Source: Mesostigma viride (lineage: Eukaryota; Streptophyta; Mesostigmatophyceae; Mesostigmatales; Mesostigmataceae). Taken from it: a DNA stretch of 64,000 bases. The DNA is taken from NCBI GenBank assembly GCA_009746045.1, contig RPFO01000038.1:1386576-1450575 (forward strand), given 5' to 3'. The notes beneath the pieces were generated by a model. That model had not been told where the DNA came from. It ran no database searches and saw only the letters and a program-made list of their open reading frames with translations. How positions within the stretch are numbered: the stretch's first letter is position 1; each line of letters begins with the position of its first letter. Position numbers and translations under genes: made by a program. Positions 21,301 through 36,300 of this stretch are shown here, in pieces.

Positions 21301-24300
21301 GCGCATTAGACCCTTCCTCTTCCTCGTGCTGTACTCTCTTGCCTCTTTCGCGGCCCTGCATGCCCTCGTTATCATCTAAACTACGATCTAGGTCCACAAC
21401 ATTCCCGTTGCTTCCGGAACAGTTTCTTCGGCTTGCTTTTTAAACAGAGCATTTAAGGTACTAGTCTTAAAAACCTGCCGAACCGTTTTTCTTTGACATT
21501 CTCTGCTGTAGCTCAACACTACCTTAACATCGCACGCCGCCATTATAGAAACAATTTCGCATGCAATATTTTATCATGCAGTGGCCAGACGGCCAGAGGT
21601 CGGAGGTAAATTTTTCGTGCCCTGGTCCTTCCTTCATCGTCTCACAAGGTTTTTGTCCAGGTTTTGAGTTCAGTACCTCATCAGTACTTCAGTTTTGGTC
21701 AGTCCGTCGGTAAGTTGGATACTGCGCCGCACATTTAGTTTTGGGACCCGACTGAAATTGTCCTGAACCGTGCTGCCTCTCCAAACCAACTCTAATATGA
21801 ACTTTACTGCAGCGTGCATAGGATTCAGCTGGTACGGGCTGACCGCCTGACGCCGCGCCGCTGGACCTCCAGTCTGGCCTCTCTATGAGAAAACCTGACT
21901 TGCTGGGTTGACGAATGCCCTAAAAATTTCGTCAAACCGGTTGACGAAATGTGGAACATATTTGGCAATTGGTTGAAGAATCGCCGAGTTGGTTGACGAC
22001 TTGCACTATATGGTTGACTTTTTTACGACTCACTTCGAAATTCGTCAACCAGCTGACGAATTCGTCCTGTTAGTAAAAGCACTGCGGGCGACAGGCGACG
22101 GGCCACTTCTATAGCCACAAATAGCCAGTAGCCTTGGGCCACGGGCAACTAGCAACGGGCAAAAAATTTGAGCAACAGAGCGACAGAAGGAATCTCTGGC
22201 AATGGGGGACGGCCGACGGGCCACCGGCACAGGAACGGGAATTTAGATAGCAGCCGAACTTGAGTCTCCAATGCTGAGTCTAAAATAATAGGGGGCTTGG
22301 TGTAAGGGCCTTAACCCTTGCTTGGGCGTAACAGTTCCTAAAATAAATTAGTTTGGTCAGTCGAAAGTCATGTTGATATTGTTTCGGACTTTCGATAGTT
22401 TTTATATGTGTGAGATTTGGGGACTTGGCCTACTTATTCCATCATTCGGCCCAGGTACCCGTGGCCTTCCCTTCGGTTTGGTGTGTTTACTGGTCTGTAC
22501 CCGGAAGTACCAGGTACCGGGTGGCGGATACAGTGTAAATCTATTGTTCATATTGCGTAGGGGTTGCGGCGCTAGAGGTCCGGCCCACTGCTGGCCCGCT
22601 GGCATGCACACCGCCTAGGACAAATGTCGTAGGTGGCAACGGCTTCCGCATCTTTGGTTTGGAATGAAATCGACTTGAGTGAAACTCGTCTGCCAAAGCA
22701 GGGGTCACATCTGGGCTGCACATATGCCCTTTGTGCAGCCCATGTAATTGCATAATGATCTAGTTGTGCAATCCGGGCCTAGCTAGCCTTTCCGCCCACT
22801 AGCTAGAATTCTGGGCTACATTCTCATAGCCCTCGCGGATCGCGGATTCCGGTTCAATTCAGGCGTAACTCATGCCAGACTGGACTGTCAGTCTAGCGTG
22901 AGTTACGCCTGAAATCCCAGTCTGGCATGAGTTACGCCTGAATTGAACCGGAATCCGCGATCCGCGAGGGCTATGAGAACGTAGCCCAGAATTCTAGCTA
23001 GTGGGCGGAAAGGCTAGCTAGGCCCAAAGTGCACAACTAGATAATTATGCATTTACATGGGGTGCACAAAGGGCATACGTGCAGCCCAGACATGACCCCT
23101 GCTTTGGCAGACGAGTTTCAGTCAAGTCGCCCCCACAGGGTCTACTTGTAAGTGTAAACCATTCCTCTACTTGTGTCTGTCATTGCACAACACAAGCCAG
23201 GCGACTGCGTTGTTGATGAGGACACGAGGTCCAGGACAAGTAGGAGGACAGCGGTGATGGTGGTGGCGACGAGCACTGGGGGCAACCGAGCGCTAATGAT
23301 ATAAATAGACCCTGTGGTATATCCTTATGATGGCGATGACAAGCAGGACCAGGGCAAGAGGGTACGAGGGGAAGAGATACTACAAAGTACAATGTCGATT
23401 GCTGCAAGCATTGCAGCGGTCACGGATGTACAAATGACAGCATGACAAGCATCGCAAGAAACAAAAAAGTTTATGAAAACAAGGTGGCGCCTGGTATTGC
23501 AGTGGACACAGCAGCGATGGCTGTTACTGAACAGCATAAAGCTAGACTTTGCCATCACCAAATGGGAAATGCAGCACCCCCAGAAAACACGAAGAATGAA
23601 GACGTGAAAAAGATGAGTTGCTATAATAATTGTGTCAGCTGCCACCAAGCAAGAAAGGCCACCGTTTGTATAAGCAGCATACCTGCAGGTAGTTTGCCAT
23701 CGCGGCGTCATCTCCCTTGAAGACCTGGCAGGCCTTCTCAAACTCGCTGGAAGACTGGGAGCGCCAATGGAGCGGGAACAAGTCGCCGAGCATGCACAGA
23801 AGCCGTGCCGTAATGGATACAGTCCCATCAATGACTAGTCGGACATAGCGCAGCTTGAACGCCCCCTTGCCTTGTATTGCAGTGTTGCTTGTGACGCTCT
23901 TCGTGGCTGCAATTATATATATAGTAGTGTATATACACGCTCATGGCGGTGCTCATGCGAGATGATGCCGCCAGCCGCGACAGATCCAGTTGGCCTGGTC
24001 ATGCACCTTTACACAATTACACTAGCTGGTAACACCTACGAGGGATAGCAACGACCAGCCGACCAGCTGAGTCATCCAGACGACACAGACGCTATGCGGC
24101 CTATCAGTCGACACATGACGACCATGCAAATGCCGAATTTGATCACGGCAAGACCTTCTTGTCATCTGGAGGAGTGCCTTCAAATCACTCTCTGCATGGA
24201 TCCTTCTCACGAATCCCTTTCCAACACATGGATGATAGGTGATCAGGCTGTTCATATGCACATAGTTGCAATGATTCCCAAATATGGTTTCTGCCAGATG

Positions 24301-27300
24301 CCCCGCAGCCCTTGCGACATGTCATAGATCTTACCACTCACCGTGCAAGTCTGGACATAAACTAGGCAGCGGCTTGCATTAAGTTCACACACACGACATC
24401 AGCACAACATCATGTCAGACAAACATCGGGGAAGTATCTTTGATGCCGTCAGTTCGATCCAAATAGCGCCGGACCCTCTTTGCCACTACGGCACTTAGGT
24501 CCTGCACTATTTACCGGGCGATAACCACTCGCCGGGCAAATAGTGCCGGACCTAAGTAAGCCGTAGTGGCAAAAAGGGTCCGGCGCTATTCAGATCTAAC
24601 TCCTTTCAAAATAGATGGGATAATTACAACACTAGCCTCTCAGATGACCACCTGCCTCGTTCCTACCTTTGGCACCGGCAGCGACGCCATCATCTTCTGA
24701 AGCACTGCCTCCTTGGCTGCCTCCGCTGCCACCGCGTACGAGCCCTTGAGCACCGAGGGAGAGCCGGCCGCTCCCCCGGTGGCTGCTGCATCCGCCACCC
24801 TGGCAGGAGACGCCGCCGCACCCTCCGCCCCATCCCTCCTTTCAACCGCCACTGCCTTGTTCCCTGCCGCTGCGGCCGCCGCCGCCTCCCGTGCCCACCG
24901 TTCGTCATCCGTGTCGTCCTCCTCTTCCTCGCCCTCCTCATCGCTTCCTTCGGATTCCTCAATCATGATCTTTGTGCCCTTCGGCGCCGCACGTGGGGCA
25001 CCCGCCCCCCCCTGGCCAGCGCCAGCACCGCTGGCGTCCCGTGCGGCACGCTGCTGCAGCTCCACCCTCAGCGCGCTGACCTCGTCCATCACTGCCTTGT
25101 TGCTGCCCGCGTGCTTCAGCACCACCTGAGTGCGCAAGGGGGTGGCCCCGTGGGTGGTGGGCCATACCGGCCAGAAGCAACCGGCACTTGTCCTCAGTGA
25201 GGGAGGTAACCACTCAATGCTTCATGTGCCTCTCCACTCGACTGATCGGACAAGGGCGCCCTGCTTGGTGCGGTTGTCCTGTGAAGCTGGTGGTCCACAG
25301 TACAGCTGGGCCTTTGCTCGCACCCCCCACCCGAACCAGAAAATGCGCAGGCAAGATGACCTCAAACATAAAAGGTTTCCTTATAAAAGGACGGAGCAAG
25401 GTGCCTCAACTCCCTTGGCCCTATACCCACAGCCTTGTGCCACCCCCTCAGGCCTTGACCTACCAGGTCCCAGCCTCTGCCTGCGTGGCCTCCAAATCCC
25501 ACCTTGCATTCTTGCACACCCAACAATCCCACCTTGCGTTCTTGCACACCCAACAATCCCACCTTGCATTCTTGCACACCCAACAATCCCACCTTGCATT
25601 CTTGCACACCCAACAATCCCACCTTGTACTCTTCCCACACCTAACGAGCGCACCTTGTAATCCTCCAGCGCCTCTTCCAGTCGTCCCTGGTTCTTCAAGG
25701 CCACCGCGCGCCGATGGTAACCCTGCGGGCCGAGGCCAAGAACATGGGAGATATTGCGCGTGTCCACGTGCCATGGTTACGGTAGGAGCGCGGATGGAGA
25801 GGTGGCGGGCTGCGTGCCAACTGCCACCGATCAATAATCTAATCCCAGCGGAATAACCACCACCATCCCACGTCCACAACACTGCCACAACACTGCCACA
25901 ACACTGCCACAACACTGCCACAACACTGCCACAACACTGCCACAACACTGCCACAACACTGCCACAACACTGCCACAACACTGCCACAACACTGCCACAA
26001 CAAGTCCACAACACGTCCACAACACTGCCACAACACTGCCACAACACTGCCACAACACTGCCACAACACTGCCACAACACTGCCACAACACTGCCACAAC
26101 ACTGCCACAACACTGCCACAACACTGCCACAACACTGCCACAACACTGCCACAACACTGCCACAACACTGCCACAACACTGCCACAACACTGCCACAAGG
26201 CTGCTGGCGGGGCAAGAAAAGGGCTGATGGTGCTGGTTGTGATGGGGAGGAGGGAAAAAAAAGACTTGGCCCACATTTGCAACTATCACTTCAAAGCGGC
26301 GTTAATGGTCCGTACCTCGCACTCCCATGGCATGCGCTAGCGATGCATGTTGTGAAGCTAGAGTAGATGCTACGATAAAGCCAAGTGACACACACAGACT
26401 GCACCCTGTCTTGTAAGGTGACTCCCCGTCGTTCGAGCAACGTTCATGTGCCTCATCGGCCCGTACCTGCCCCTCCCTAGTGCCACTTGCACCTTGAAAG
26501 TGACCGGTTCCAGTATATTGAGCTCCCAAAGGATAACCTAAGCTTAAGCAATGCGGAGAAAAGCCTTCATGTTACCACAGGCGACAACTCCTCTCTGCAC
26601 AGAACCCAAGGAACTTTTTCACACGCAACAAAACACCCGTGGCTTGAAATTCCCAAAATCTTTAACCCCCACTAGCCGCCCTATTTGTGGCTTTCGTGAA
26701 TGCTTGATCAATGAAAACAGCCACAACCTGTGAACTCGTCGCCATGCTTCAGACCCCTACAGCCTTCCTAGCCTCCCTGCCAAGCCTTCCCTTTATCACC
26801 CCCCTCTCCGCCGCCCTCGCCCCCGCCCTCTCCTCCCATCTCTCCCCCACCTCTCTCCCCCACCCTTTCCCCGTCCTCTCCCCCACCTTCTCCCCCGCAA
26901 CCTCAAGCATCCCACCTTGAAGAAGTGTGGGTCGGCGGCGATGCATCGGGAGCCGTCCTCCTCTGCCTCGCTCCACCGCTCGAGCTTGAGGTAGCACATG
27001 GCACGGTTGGACAACACCGCCGCGTTGCCGGGGCGCAGGTCCAGGCTGCGGCTGTAACAGGCGATCGCGTCGTCGAACCATCCCTTCTTGAATAGCTCGT
27101 TGCCTTTTTCTTTCTCGGCTTCTGACGCGGCCACGGCAGCGGCCGAACCCTCCGGCGCACACGCCGGTGGGCTCGCGGCAGCGGCGGTATCCCGGGTCGC
27201 GGCTGCGGGGTGGAATGGGGCAAGAAGGGCCACGCGGGGTGCATCCGTGGTCATACCAAACGGGTAAGAGCATGTCTGGTAAGAGCATGGCAACTGTCCT

Positions 27301-30300
27301 GTTTTGGCCTGCCACCCCAATAAACCCCGCAAGGACATGATCCAGGATGAGAAGGGAAGCCTAAGATTATCGCCAGCGCCCTGTGTGTGGGTGACCTAAA
27401 CTGCAATACCCGGAGCAGTTGGACGTGTGGTGAACATCCTGCCCGTGACATCATCCTGTCCCGTGACATCATCCTGTCCCGTGACATCATCCTGTCCCGT
27501 GACATCATCCTGTCCAAGCACGACAGCCACACTTAGCCCTGTCTTCAGCCGTGGTCAGTTGTCAGGCTGTGTCCGAAAACCGCACACACAGCTCACCCTG
27601 ACACAGCTCACCCTGACTGCGGGAGGGTGCGAGAACTATAAGGATGCCCCCCTCCCCCCTCACCTGGCGCTGCCGAGGCGTTCCCCCCCCCGATCCGCTG
27701 CTGGTGCTCGTCCACCTTCCTTGCAGCCTCCTCCTTGCGCTTGAGCGCTGCCTCCAAATCCGCAGCGCGCACCCCCGCCTCCCGTGTCATCTCCTCCTTT
27801 ACCACTGCCCTCGCCGCCTGCTCCTGCGCCATGCGCCGCGCCTCGTGCTTCAATTCTGCCAGCTGGCGCTTCTTTGCGGCCTCGTCTAGCTCGTCGTCGC
27901 TGTCCACCTGGGGTTTTGGGGGTGGGAGGATGGCACGCAAGCCGGGAGACGCGATTACATAGAGTGGCACGAAGGAGAGATGACGGGGAGAGGCACCCGG
28001 GGAACAGGTTGGACGAGACAGCGGGCCGCTTGGGACCCGATCATCCCCGGACATTCAAAATGTTTAAAGCACAATATGGACGAACCGGAGCAGGGAACGG
28101 AAATGAGCGCCTTCACTTATGACAGCTTTATTTCTACTTGTGTCATTTACTGTGGCCACAGATTGGGTCGACCATGCCCATCTGTTATTGCGCAGGAAAG
28201 GAAACCAATGGCCATGTCGAGCATGACACCATCAAGTAGCAAGAAACGCGAGAAAAGGATCGGAGCAAGGCAAATTAGAAAGGATGCTGTGGCTGTCAGG
28301 CGGCAGAGCCGCTCACAACCAGGATGCAAGCACCATGCAGAGAGTCGACACTCCATGAACGCACTTTTGTCATCCCTCATCCGGCAACAGGGACGGTGCC
28401 AACCCTGATGACTGTGCCGGCAAACCGGCGATCACAGCATGGTTGTTGCCACACACATATCAACAGGTGCATTCCCCCAACAACTTCCCAGACAGGGTCG
28501 CTCAGAACAAAAAATCCTGCGAGTTGCTCAACAGAAAAATGCACCCATTTCCCACTTGTCCACTCCTGCGTACCCCCTCCTGCCCCACGACACGCCTTGA
28601 TTACCTTCTTGCCCCATGATGGCCCCTACCTCGTTGATAACTTTCTTGCCCAACAATCATCCCTACCTCCTTGATGACCATCTTGCCGGTGCGCTTGGGC
28701 ACGTATGCCTTGCTGTGGATCTGCCAAGCGGGTGTGCCAGATAAGCGCAGGGCATAGCAAGCACCGAGGGCGAGCACATGACATACAACGAAATGGTGAG
28801 AGAGCAGGTAATACAGCAAGCCACGCTTGCAGGGAAGGGCAAGCAGGCAGCTACATCATGGATAAGATAATGTGTTATTGCGGCGGAGGATAAGGGTTGT
28901 CATGCACGAGCTATGCCCTGTGTGCTACAACCTGAACAATGTCCAGACCCAACCAGGCCCTACAATACGATCACGGAGCTGGGCTGCTATCCAGCACACA
29001 CAATTGACATGTGCGCTACGCTTGGCAGTCACGGCCAGGACCCAAGGCCCGGGATCCTTCCTCGATCGATCCAGTACCTGGTGGGGAACGGACTGCACTG
29101 CAGCTGTACCTACGGAGTGCACGCCCACGACAGCTCCCTGACTGGACCAGTCCCCCCCCCCCCCCCCCACTCTTCCCCCACACCCTTGCTTCTGCTCCAA
29201 CGTAACGCCATCCAACATGCCGCGCACGCCTCTTTACATGCCGCACCATGTTCTCAATGAGCACAGCATCGCCACTAATACAGAACCACCGAGCCAAGAG
29301 CTCTGAAGCATACAGCGGGGCTCTTAAGCATACAGCGACCATGTGCGTGCTCCATCAAGGTGTGCACACATAACGCCACATCATCACCAAGCCCTCCCGT
29401 GCATAATTGACCAACGACACCCCTAAGAGAGGGCCATCACCTGTTCACGCTCCACGAACCTGGCACCAAACACTGCCCATCCTTCTCATGGGGTCCACTG
29501 CCAGCTGTGCAAGGCATGCAGCATCCCCTCTCCCTCCCTCCCACAACTCCGTACCAGGGAACGTTCATGCCATCATGACAGAACCGCATGCGGTCGCACA
29601 ACCTAAACAAAGCTGCTTGGCCCCCCTCAAACAACGCACGGGCACCAACACCTGCCATCGCTCCAACGGGGACCTCACATCACCAACAGCAACCTCACTT
29701 CACTAGTGCCCTTCCTTCACCGACGTGTACCTGCGCTGCCAGCTTCTCCACCTCCTGTGCTGATGGGTGGCCTTCCGGCAGCATCTGCGTCAGCGCGTCA
29801 ATGTCGGCCAGCGCGTCAGGGATGCGTTCGAGCTCATAGCGGGCACTTGCACGGCGGTGTAGCGCCTGGAAGGGGCGGGCGGAGGGCAAAAGGGGGTGGA
29901 GGAGGCACGCACAAGGGGCACCATGCATGCGTATGAGGGGCCCGGCGGAATTGCTTTTTCTGCAATGGGCCATGGAGCCTGGATAAATTTCTACAGTGCT
30001 GGTAAGTAGGTAACTGTGGAAGGCCGGAAGAAAGGCGTGCGAAGTCCAGGTTGAATCAGACAGCCAAGGTGACATATGAAGCTGGGTACCCAACGCACGA
30101 CTCGATTCCTATCCTGTTCTTATCCCTCACGGCATAACTCACTCAAGATGCAGCCCACCATTTACGCAATACTCATGCAACCCACCTTCCCCCCCTTTGC
30201 CTCCCAAGTAGAACCCTACCATCCTTGAACTGGAGGCCAAACAAGCCACCTCGTGGCCCCTCAAAAAAGGCAAGTATTTGCAATAAGGTTCGAGCCCCTA

Positions 30301-33300
30301 AGAGTGTCCCCTCACCTTGATGTTTTGGGGGTCCACCTCCAGGACTTCGGAGCAATCCATCTCGGCGCCCACAAAGTCTTGCATCTGGCACCATCACAGA
30401 ACATTCACGCAAGCACGCATGCATACGGGCAAACCGGCAAACCGGCAAACCGGCACACACAACACTTTGTTAGTGCTTCCTGCCTGGCTGGCTTGACCTG
30501 GCCGCTGCGCCTCTCGGACGATACCTGAAGCCACACACAACTGCCACCGGAAAACACAACTAAGGATAATGGCAAGCACCGCCAAATGGCCAGGCTCTGA
30601 CAACTTATCATTCATCCATAACCAGAAGATGCTGCCATCAACTAGGGGCAGGCATCAGGGCTGAAGCAGCTGCCCCAGATGATGCCGATTGCCCTGTTAA
30701 TGGCAGCACTAGTGTACGCACTCCACGGCCATAGGCGCCATCTCAAGAAAAAAATGTCTGCAAGACATTGACCCAGCAAACATATTCCTGGTGGACATGA
30801 TGGGTTCACCACATCAGGGCACACCCGCTGCATACAGTATGCAACAATCCCACATTGTATGCGATACACAACGTAGTTATATAAATAGGAATCCATGCCT
30901 CTAACTATAAAGGAACTACAACGATGCACATCTCATCCCATACAACAGAAATGCAGACAAAGAGCGGGGGAGGGTAAGCAGGCGGTTGACATTGAGCCGA
31001 AACACGCCGAGCCGCAGCTTACGCCGGCACAGGTCACACCTTGTCAGAGCATGACGAACCTTAAGCCGGCACACGCCCCGGTTGTTGAGCGCCGGCACGT
31101 TGGTGGGGTCCCATGCGAGGCATTGCGTGTAGCAGAGCTCCGCCTCCTGCTCAAACGGGGGGAAATGGTGGGGGGGGGGGGGGGGGGGGGGGGGGGGGAG
31201 CACATGTCATTTCATGCACATGCATGAGGATCCAGGGGGTTGCAGCAGAGCTCCGCCTGCTGCTCAAGGGGGGATAGGGAGGGTGGTTCGCTCCGAGGAG
31301 GACATGCCGTGCAAGAACCAGCGTGTGCGTGTGCAAGCACCAGCGTACAGGGGTGGTTGGCTCCGATGGGACAGTTGGTGGCCATCTGTATATCTGTATG
31401 ATGATGAAGGATGGGCAAAGGCTGGCCGTTTGCGCACATACTAGAATACTCGTACATTTGTGCACGTACTAGAATTCTCGTACATGTGTGCACGTACTAG
31501 AATTCTCGTACTACAGCAACTTACCACCAAGTCTGAGCTCCATAGACTGAAAAGCGCAGAGATGCAAATGATCAACTATTTCACAGTTCAGCTATTACTA
31601 AACAGGGAATATGCCATTAACAAACTTATCCAATAAAAGACCGAGAGAAGATAAAACATGAGCTGCCATGGGGTGGAACCAAGCAGAAAGTAAAGACAAT
31701 GAACCACGCTCAAGTGCCCAGGATGACCTGCGCACATAACCAAACTTGCCCCAGCACATAAAACTCAGAGAGCGGCTAAGATGGACCCAAGGATCGCTGA
31801 CACGGGCCCGAGGATTGCTGACAAGGATAGCCAATGGGAATGGCTGGCATGGGCATGAGGCCCCCACCTCATACTTGGCGCGCTTGAACAGCTGGTTGCC
31901 CTTCTCCTTGTAGTGTTCCGCGCGCTCCTTGCGGGTGGCTGCGTGGCTGCCCTTGCTGACACCAGCCGCACCCACGGCAGCGGGGGCCGGAACTGCACCC
32001 TTGACTGCCGCAGCCTTGGCTGCTTGCTCCCCAGCAGCAGGTGACGCTGCCGCAGTGCTTGCATTTGATGTGAAGGGCTCCACGGGCGCAGTCCCAGGGG
32101 ACACGCCATTGGGTGCCTTGGCACCAGCAGATGATGTGGCCGCACCAGCATGCGGGGCAGCCGGGGCGGCCGCCTTGCCCTCCTGGCCAGAGACTGACAA
32201 AGGCTTTGCTGCGGCTGATGGGCTCGAGGCCAGGGCCGGTGGTGCTGACACTGCCGGTGTTGGTGCGGGCGCTGGTACGGTGGCTTTGGCAGCCTCCCCT
32301 GCACCTGCTGCGCCCGCCCCCTCCTCCACCTCCTCCACCTCCTCCACCGCCATCTGGCGCATCGCAGGCTTACGTTCCGCATCAAGCTTGCGCTGGGCCT
32401 GTGGGGGGGCAGTCACAGGGCGCCAAGTTACGGGTGGCCAGTCACGGGTGGTAGACGTAGACGCTCAAGACCGTTGTGAAATGACGAGAGCAGAAAGGCG
32501 CACACAAGTTATGAGAATCACAGGCCACAATGCCGTTACGTGCTGCACGCAAACTGAGCACAGATGGGAGACCAGGCGCCCCGCCTTTTCCCCCCAAACA
32601 GACCCAAACTTGTCACTTCTCCTCCCTTGGCCCATCCCCGATACGGAGGACCCCCCAATTTCCATTCCCTGCCTCACCTTGGCGAGGTACGTTTGGATCT
32701 CCTTGTCTCCTGGCATCAGCTCGAGTGCCTTGGTGAAGTCTGGGCGAGGGAGCGTACGGGCCCAGCATGGGAGGCAGAAAAAATTCTTTCGGACTTAGAA
32801 CGTTTGGGATGAAGAGGATAACCACCAAGAGTGCACAATAAGCGCACATGTGGGATGAAGAGGATAACCACCAAGAGTGCACAATAAGCGCACGTGTAGG
32901 ATGAAGAGGATAACCACCAAGAGTGCACAATAAGCGCACATGTGGGATGAAGAGGATAACCACCAAGAGTGCACTATAAGCGCACATGTGGGATGAAGAG
33001 GATAACCACCAAGAGTGCACAATAAGCGCACATGTGGGATGAAGAGGATAACCACCAAGAGTGCACAATAAGCGCACATGTGGGATGAAGAGGATAACCA
33101 CCAAGAGTGCACAATAAGCGCACATGTGGGATGAAGAGGATAACCACCAAGAGTGCACAATAAGCGCACATGTGGGATGAAGAGGATAACCACCAAGAGC
33201 GCACAATAAGCACCCGTTTGGGATGAAGAGGATAATCGCTAAGAGCGCACAGAAGCGGCCCTGTCCGATAGCTTGCCTCTGGTGCCTGCGGTGTGCCCTC

Positions 33301-36300
33301 TTGAGACCTGATGGCCAAAGGCCCCAGTCACCCTGTCAGCTTAGGTACAGGGCGCTGGACGGGGAGGTGTGTGATCCTTGTATTCCTTTGTAAACCCGCA
33401 CGGGGAGGCTGCACGCAATCAGCTGACCCTGGCAGTGAACGGGGTAGGTGCTACAGATAGCTGAAATATGTTTTCTTGAAAAAGGATGGGGACTACTGGG
33501 ACTTACAATTTATTTCCTTCATGCGCAACATGGGAACACGGAAATGGCTACAAAGAGAGGTGACAAAGATAGGTGATGTATTGAGTCCTGGCATTGTAAC
33601 TTAACAGTTTGATCTTGTAGGCAACACAAACTCCCGGGACGCGGGTGGGAGATGGGGGGACTTGGAGCAGAGAAGCAGGCTCAGTGCTGCCGAACGCGCC
33701 GTGACTAACAGACACCAATCCACAAGGAGTCGTTTCTCGATGAGAAATGATATTTGAAACAGGCAAGCTCTTTGTCCGCCCACGCGCCGCCAGGCCAAGC
33801 TCACCTAGTGCAGAGAGCCACACAGGCATCGGCCGCGGCTGATACCTCGAGGGGGTTGGCTTGCAGGCTGTCAACCAGCTGCCTCATGTTACCAAGCACA
33901 GGTACTGTGGCCCACCTTCCACCACGCCTGCTGTTTAGGGCACCCTCATGGATGCAACATACGCTCAAATCACCAAGCCACCAGGCCGTGGCATACCCAC
34001 CTTCCACCGCGCCGGCATAGCTGCCGAGCTCCATGCGCGCGGAGCCTCGCCGGACGTAGCCCTTGACAAAGGTCGGGTCGATGTCCAGCGCAAACGTGCC
34101 GTCTGTCTCTGCATCGTGCCAGCGCTTGAGCTGTGGGGCGGGCAGCAGTGGCAACATGGGCAGAAACGGCATAGTCATCAACTCAATCAGGATATAGAAG
34201 AGCCACCGGAGACCGTCCATAAAACTAGTGATATTTGAGAAAATGTGGCATCGACAGTGGTGATGCCCAGGCGCCACAAAGGCAATGCCCAGAAGCCCCC
34301 TGGGGGGATGTGGCAGAACGTTTTCTGCCCCCGAAGTCGCAGCTAAAGAAATAATGGGCATTTGCTAGTGCCAGCGACCTCCCTGTGCCCCCCTGGCAGC
34401 ACCCAGGTCCCAGAGCACCCAGGCGCGATGCACTGGGCTGAGACAGGTTGCCAGAGTGACAGGAAATGCGGCCAGCTAAGTCACCAGATAGCTTGGCGCG
34501 TTTGACCACACACGAATACAGCAGCCATTAAAGGCCACTACCTGGAAAGTGACATGCGCCGAGATCGAACTCTTTAGCAAGATATAACGGTCCTTGCTGA
34601 TACTGGCCCCTTCTGGCTGATATCAGCAGAGCGAACGGATCACCAACACGACTCAATAGTGAGCCCCCTTTGTTGCGGTCATGCATTGCATTGATTGCAC
34701 TCACGTCAAACCCATGGCCAACGGGAGCCTTAGGGCATGCGGCGCACCTTGAAACAGGCCATGGAGCGGTTGGTGTGGACCCTATTTGGGGAGAGGAGCA
34801 TACCTTGAAATAGGCCATGGAGCGGTTGGTGTGAACCCTATCTTGAAATAGGAGCATACCTTGAAATAGGCCATGGAGCGGTTGGTGTGGACCGCGGCCA
34901 CGCTGGGCTGCAGCTGCAGTGAGAGCGTGTATGCGTCCACGGCGGCGGAGTACTCCTTGGCCTGTGGTGGTAGGCACGAGTGATGCAGTGATGAGGGCAG
35001 GAGGGCAGGAGGGCAGGGGGGCAGGGGGGCAGGGGGGCAGGGGGGCAGGGGGGCAGGGGGGCAGGGGGGCAGGGGGCAGGGGGGCAGGGGGGCAGGGGGG
35101 CAGGGGGCAGGGGGGCAGGGGGGCAGGAGGGCAGGAGGGCAGGAGGGCAGGAGGGCAGGAGGGCATAGAGGTCAGGCGCCAGAATAATGTAAGCAGGAGG
35201 GAGTATGCACCACAACAAAAGAGGGGGGAAGGATGGATCCATTGGGGGGACTGGGGACGAGGGAGCTCATGGGGGCAGGAGGAGGTGGGCGGGGAAGGAT
35301 TCCCGCGTGGGTGGGTGGGCATCAAAAATGAAGTCAAAACTTTGTTGCAAAAGAGCAACTGTGGAAGACGGCATACACTCGTGGAAGACGAGATTTCACA
35401 GAAGGGGGGGATTGGTGGGTGAGGTCCGGGTGCGCGTGCGGATGAAGGGGGGCGGGTCAACCGTTACGATGACATCCATCCACGCGAGATTTGAAAGAAC
35501 ATTCTCCTACTGATTCAACCAATAACATCCTCCGCCCCTCACCCGGAAGTATTCGTTGCCTTTTTCCTTTTCAATGCGCGCCTGGTACTCCCGCTCCACC
35601 TGGGGCGCCCCCTCCAGGGCCTTGAGCACCTTCTCCGCTGCTGTGTGACGGATGCGAGAGAGGCTTGGGTCCTCGGCAGGCGCCGACGCCTTCTCTGACG
35701 ACCGGATCAACCGCTCTGCTAGCTTAATGTCGGGGTCAGCCACCGCATCCCCCGTGGTGGTGGTGCTGTCCTCCTCCTCTTCCTCATCTGAACTGCCTGA
35801 CTCCTGCGAACGTTAAGAGTGGGCCGAGAAGAAACACACAGAGCGCGGTGGGCCAGGTGGGCCATGTGGGCCAGGTGGGCCAGGTGGGCCAGGTGTCAGC
35901 ATTCTGTCAATTTGTATGTGGAGAAATGGGATGGTGCAGGCTGCATTGACATGACAGGAAGTGTGCTTGCGGCAATTGACCTATAAGTAACTCTCTGTCC
36001 GTGTCCGCAGAGGCGTATGAGTGCCAGCACAAACTGCGGGGAGGGGCACCCTGGGACAACAGCCTAGTTTGTTCTTACATAGGCAACATGCGAAAAGGAA
36101 AAGCACAAGGAGCGCATGCGAGCTTATTGAGACGAATGCCATGCTCTCTGGCCATAACAGCAACATGTGTGTGAACATTCCTGCCACAGTTATCCCAACC
36201 TCCCCTCATCGCATGCCTTCCACCTCACACTACCATGAGGGCCCCCTCCTCTCTCTCACTTTAAACACAGTCCCCCCTACCCAGTACTATGAGCGCCTCA

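Noticed and set aside
25460-26289. Antisense open frames rich in CCGSVVAVLWQ
   Set aside because: Generated by the 11-bp minisatellite in an intron.
32613-33318. Antisense open frames of repeated LLVVILFIPHVRL
   Set aside because: Generated by the 46-bp minisatellite in an intron.
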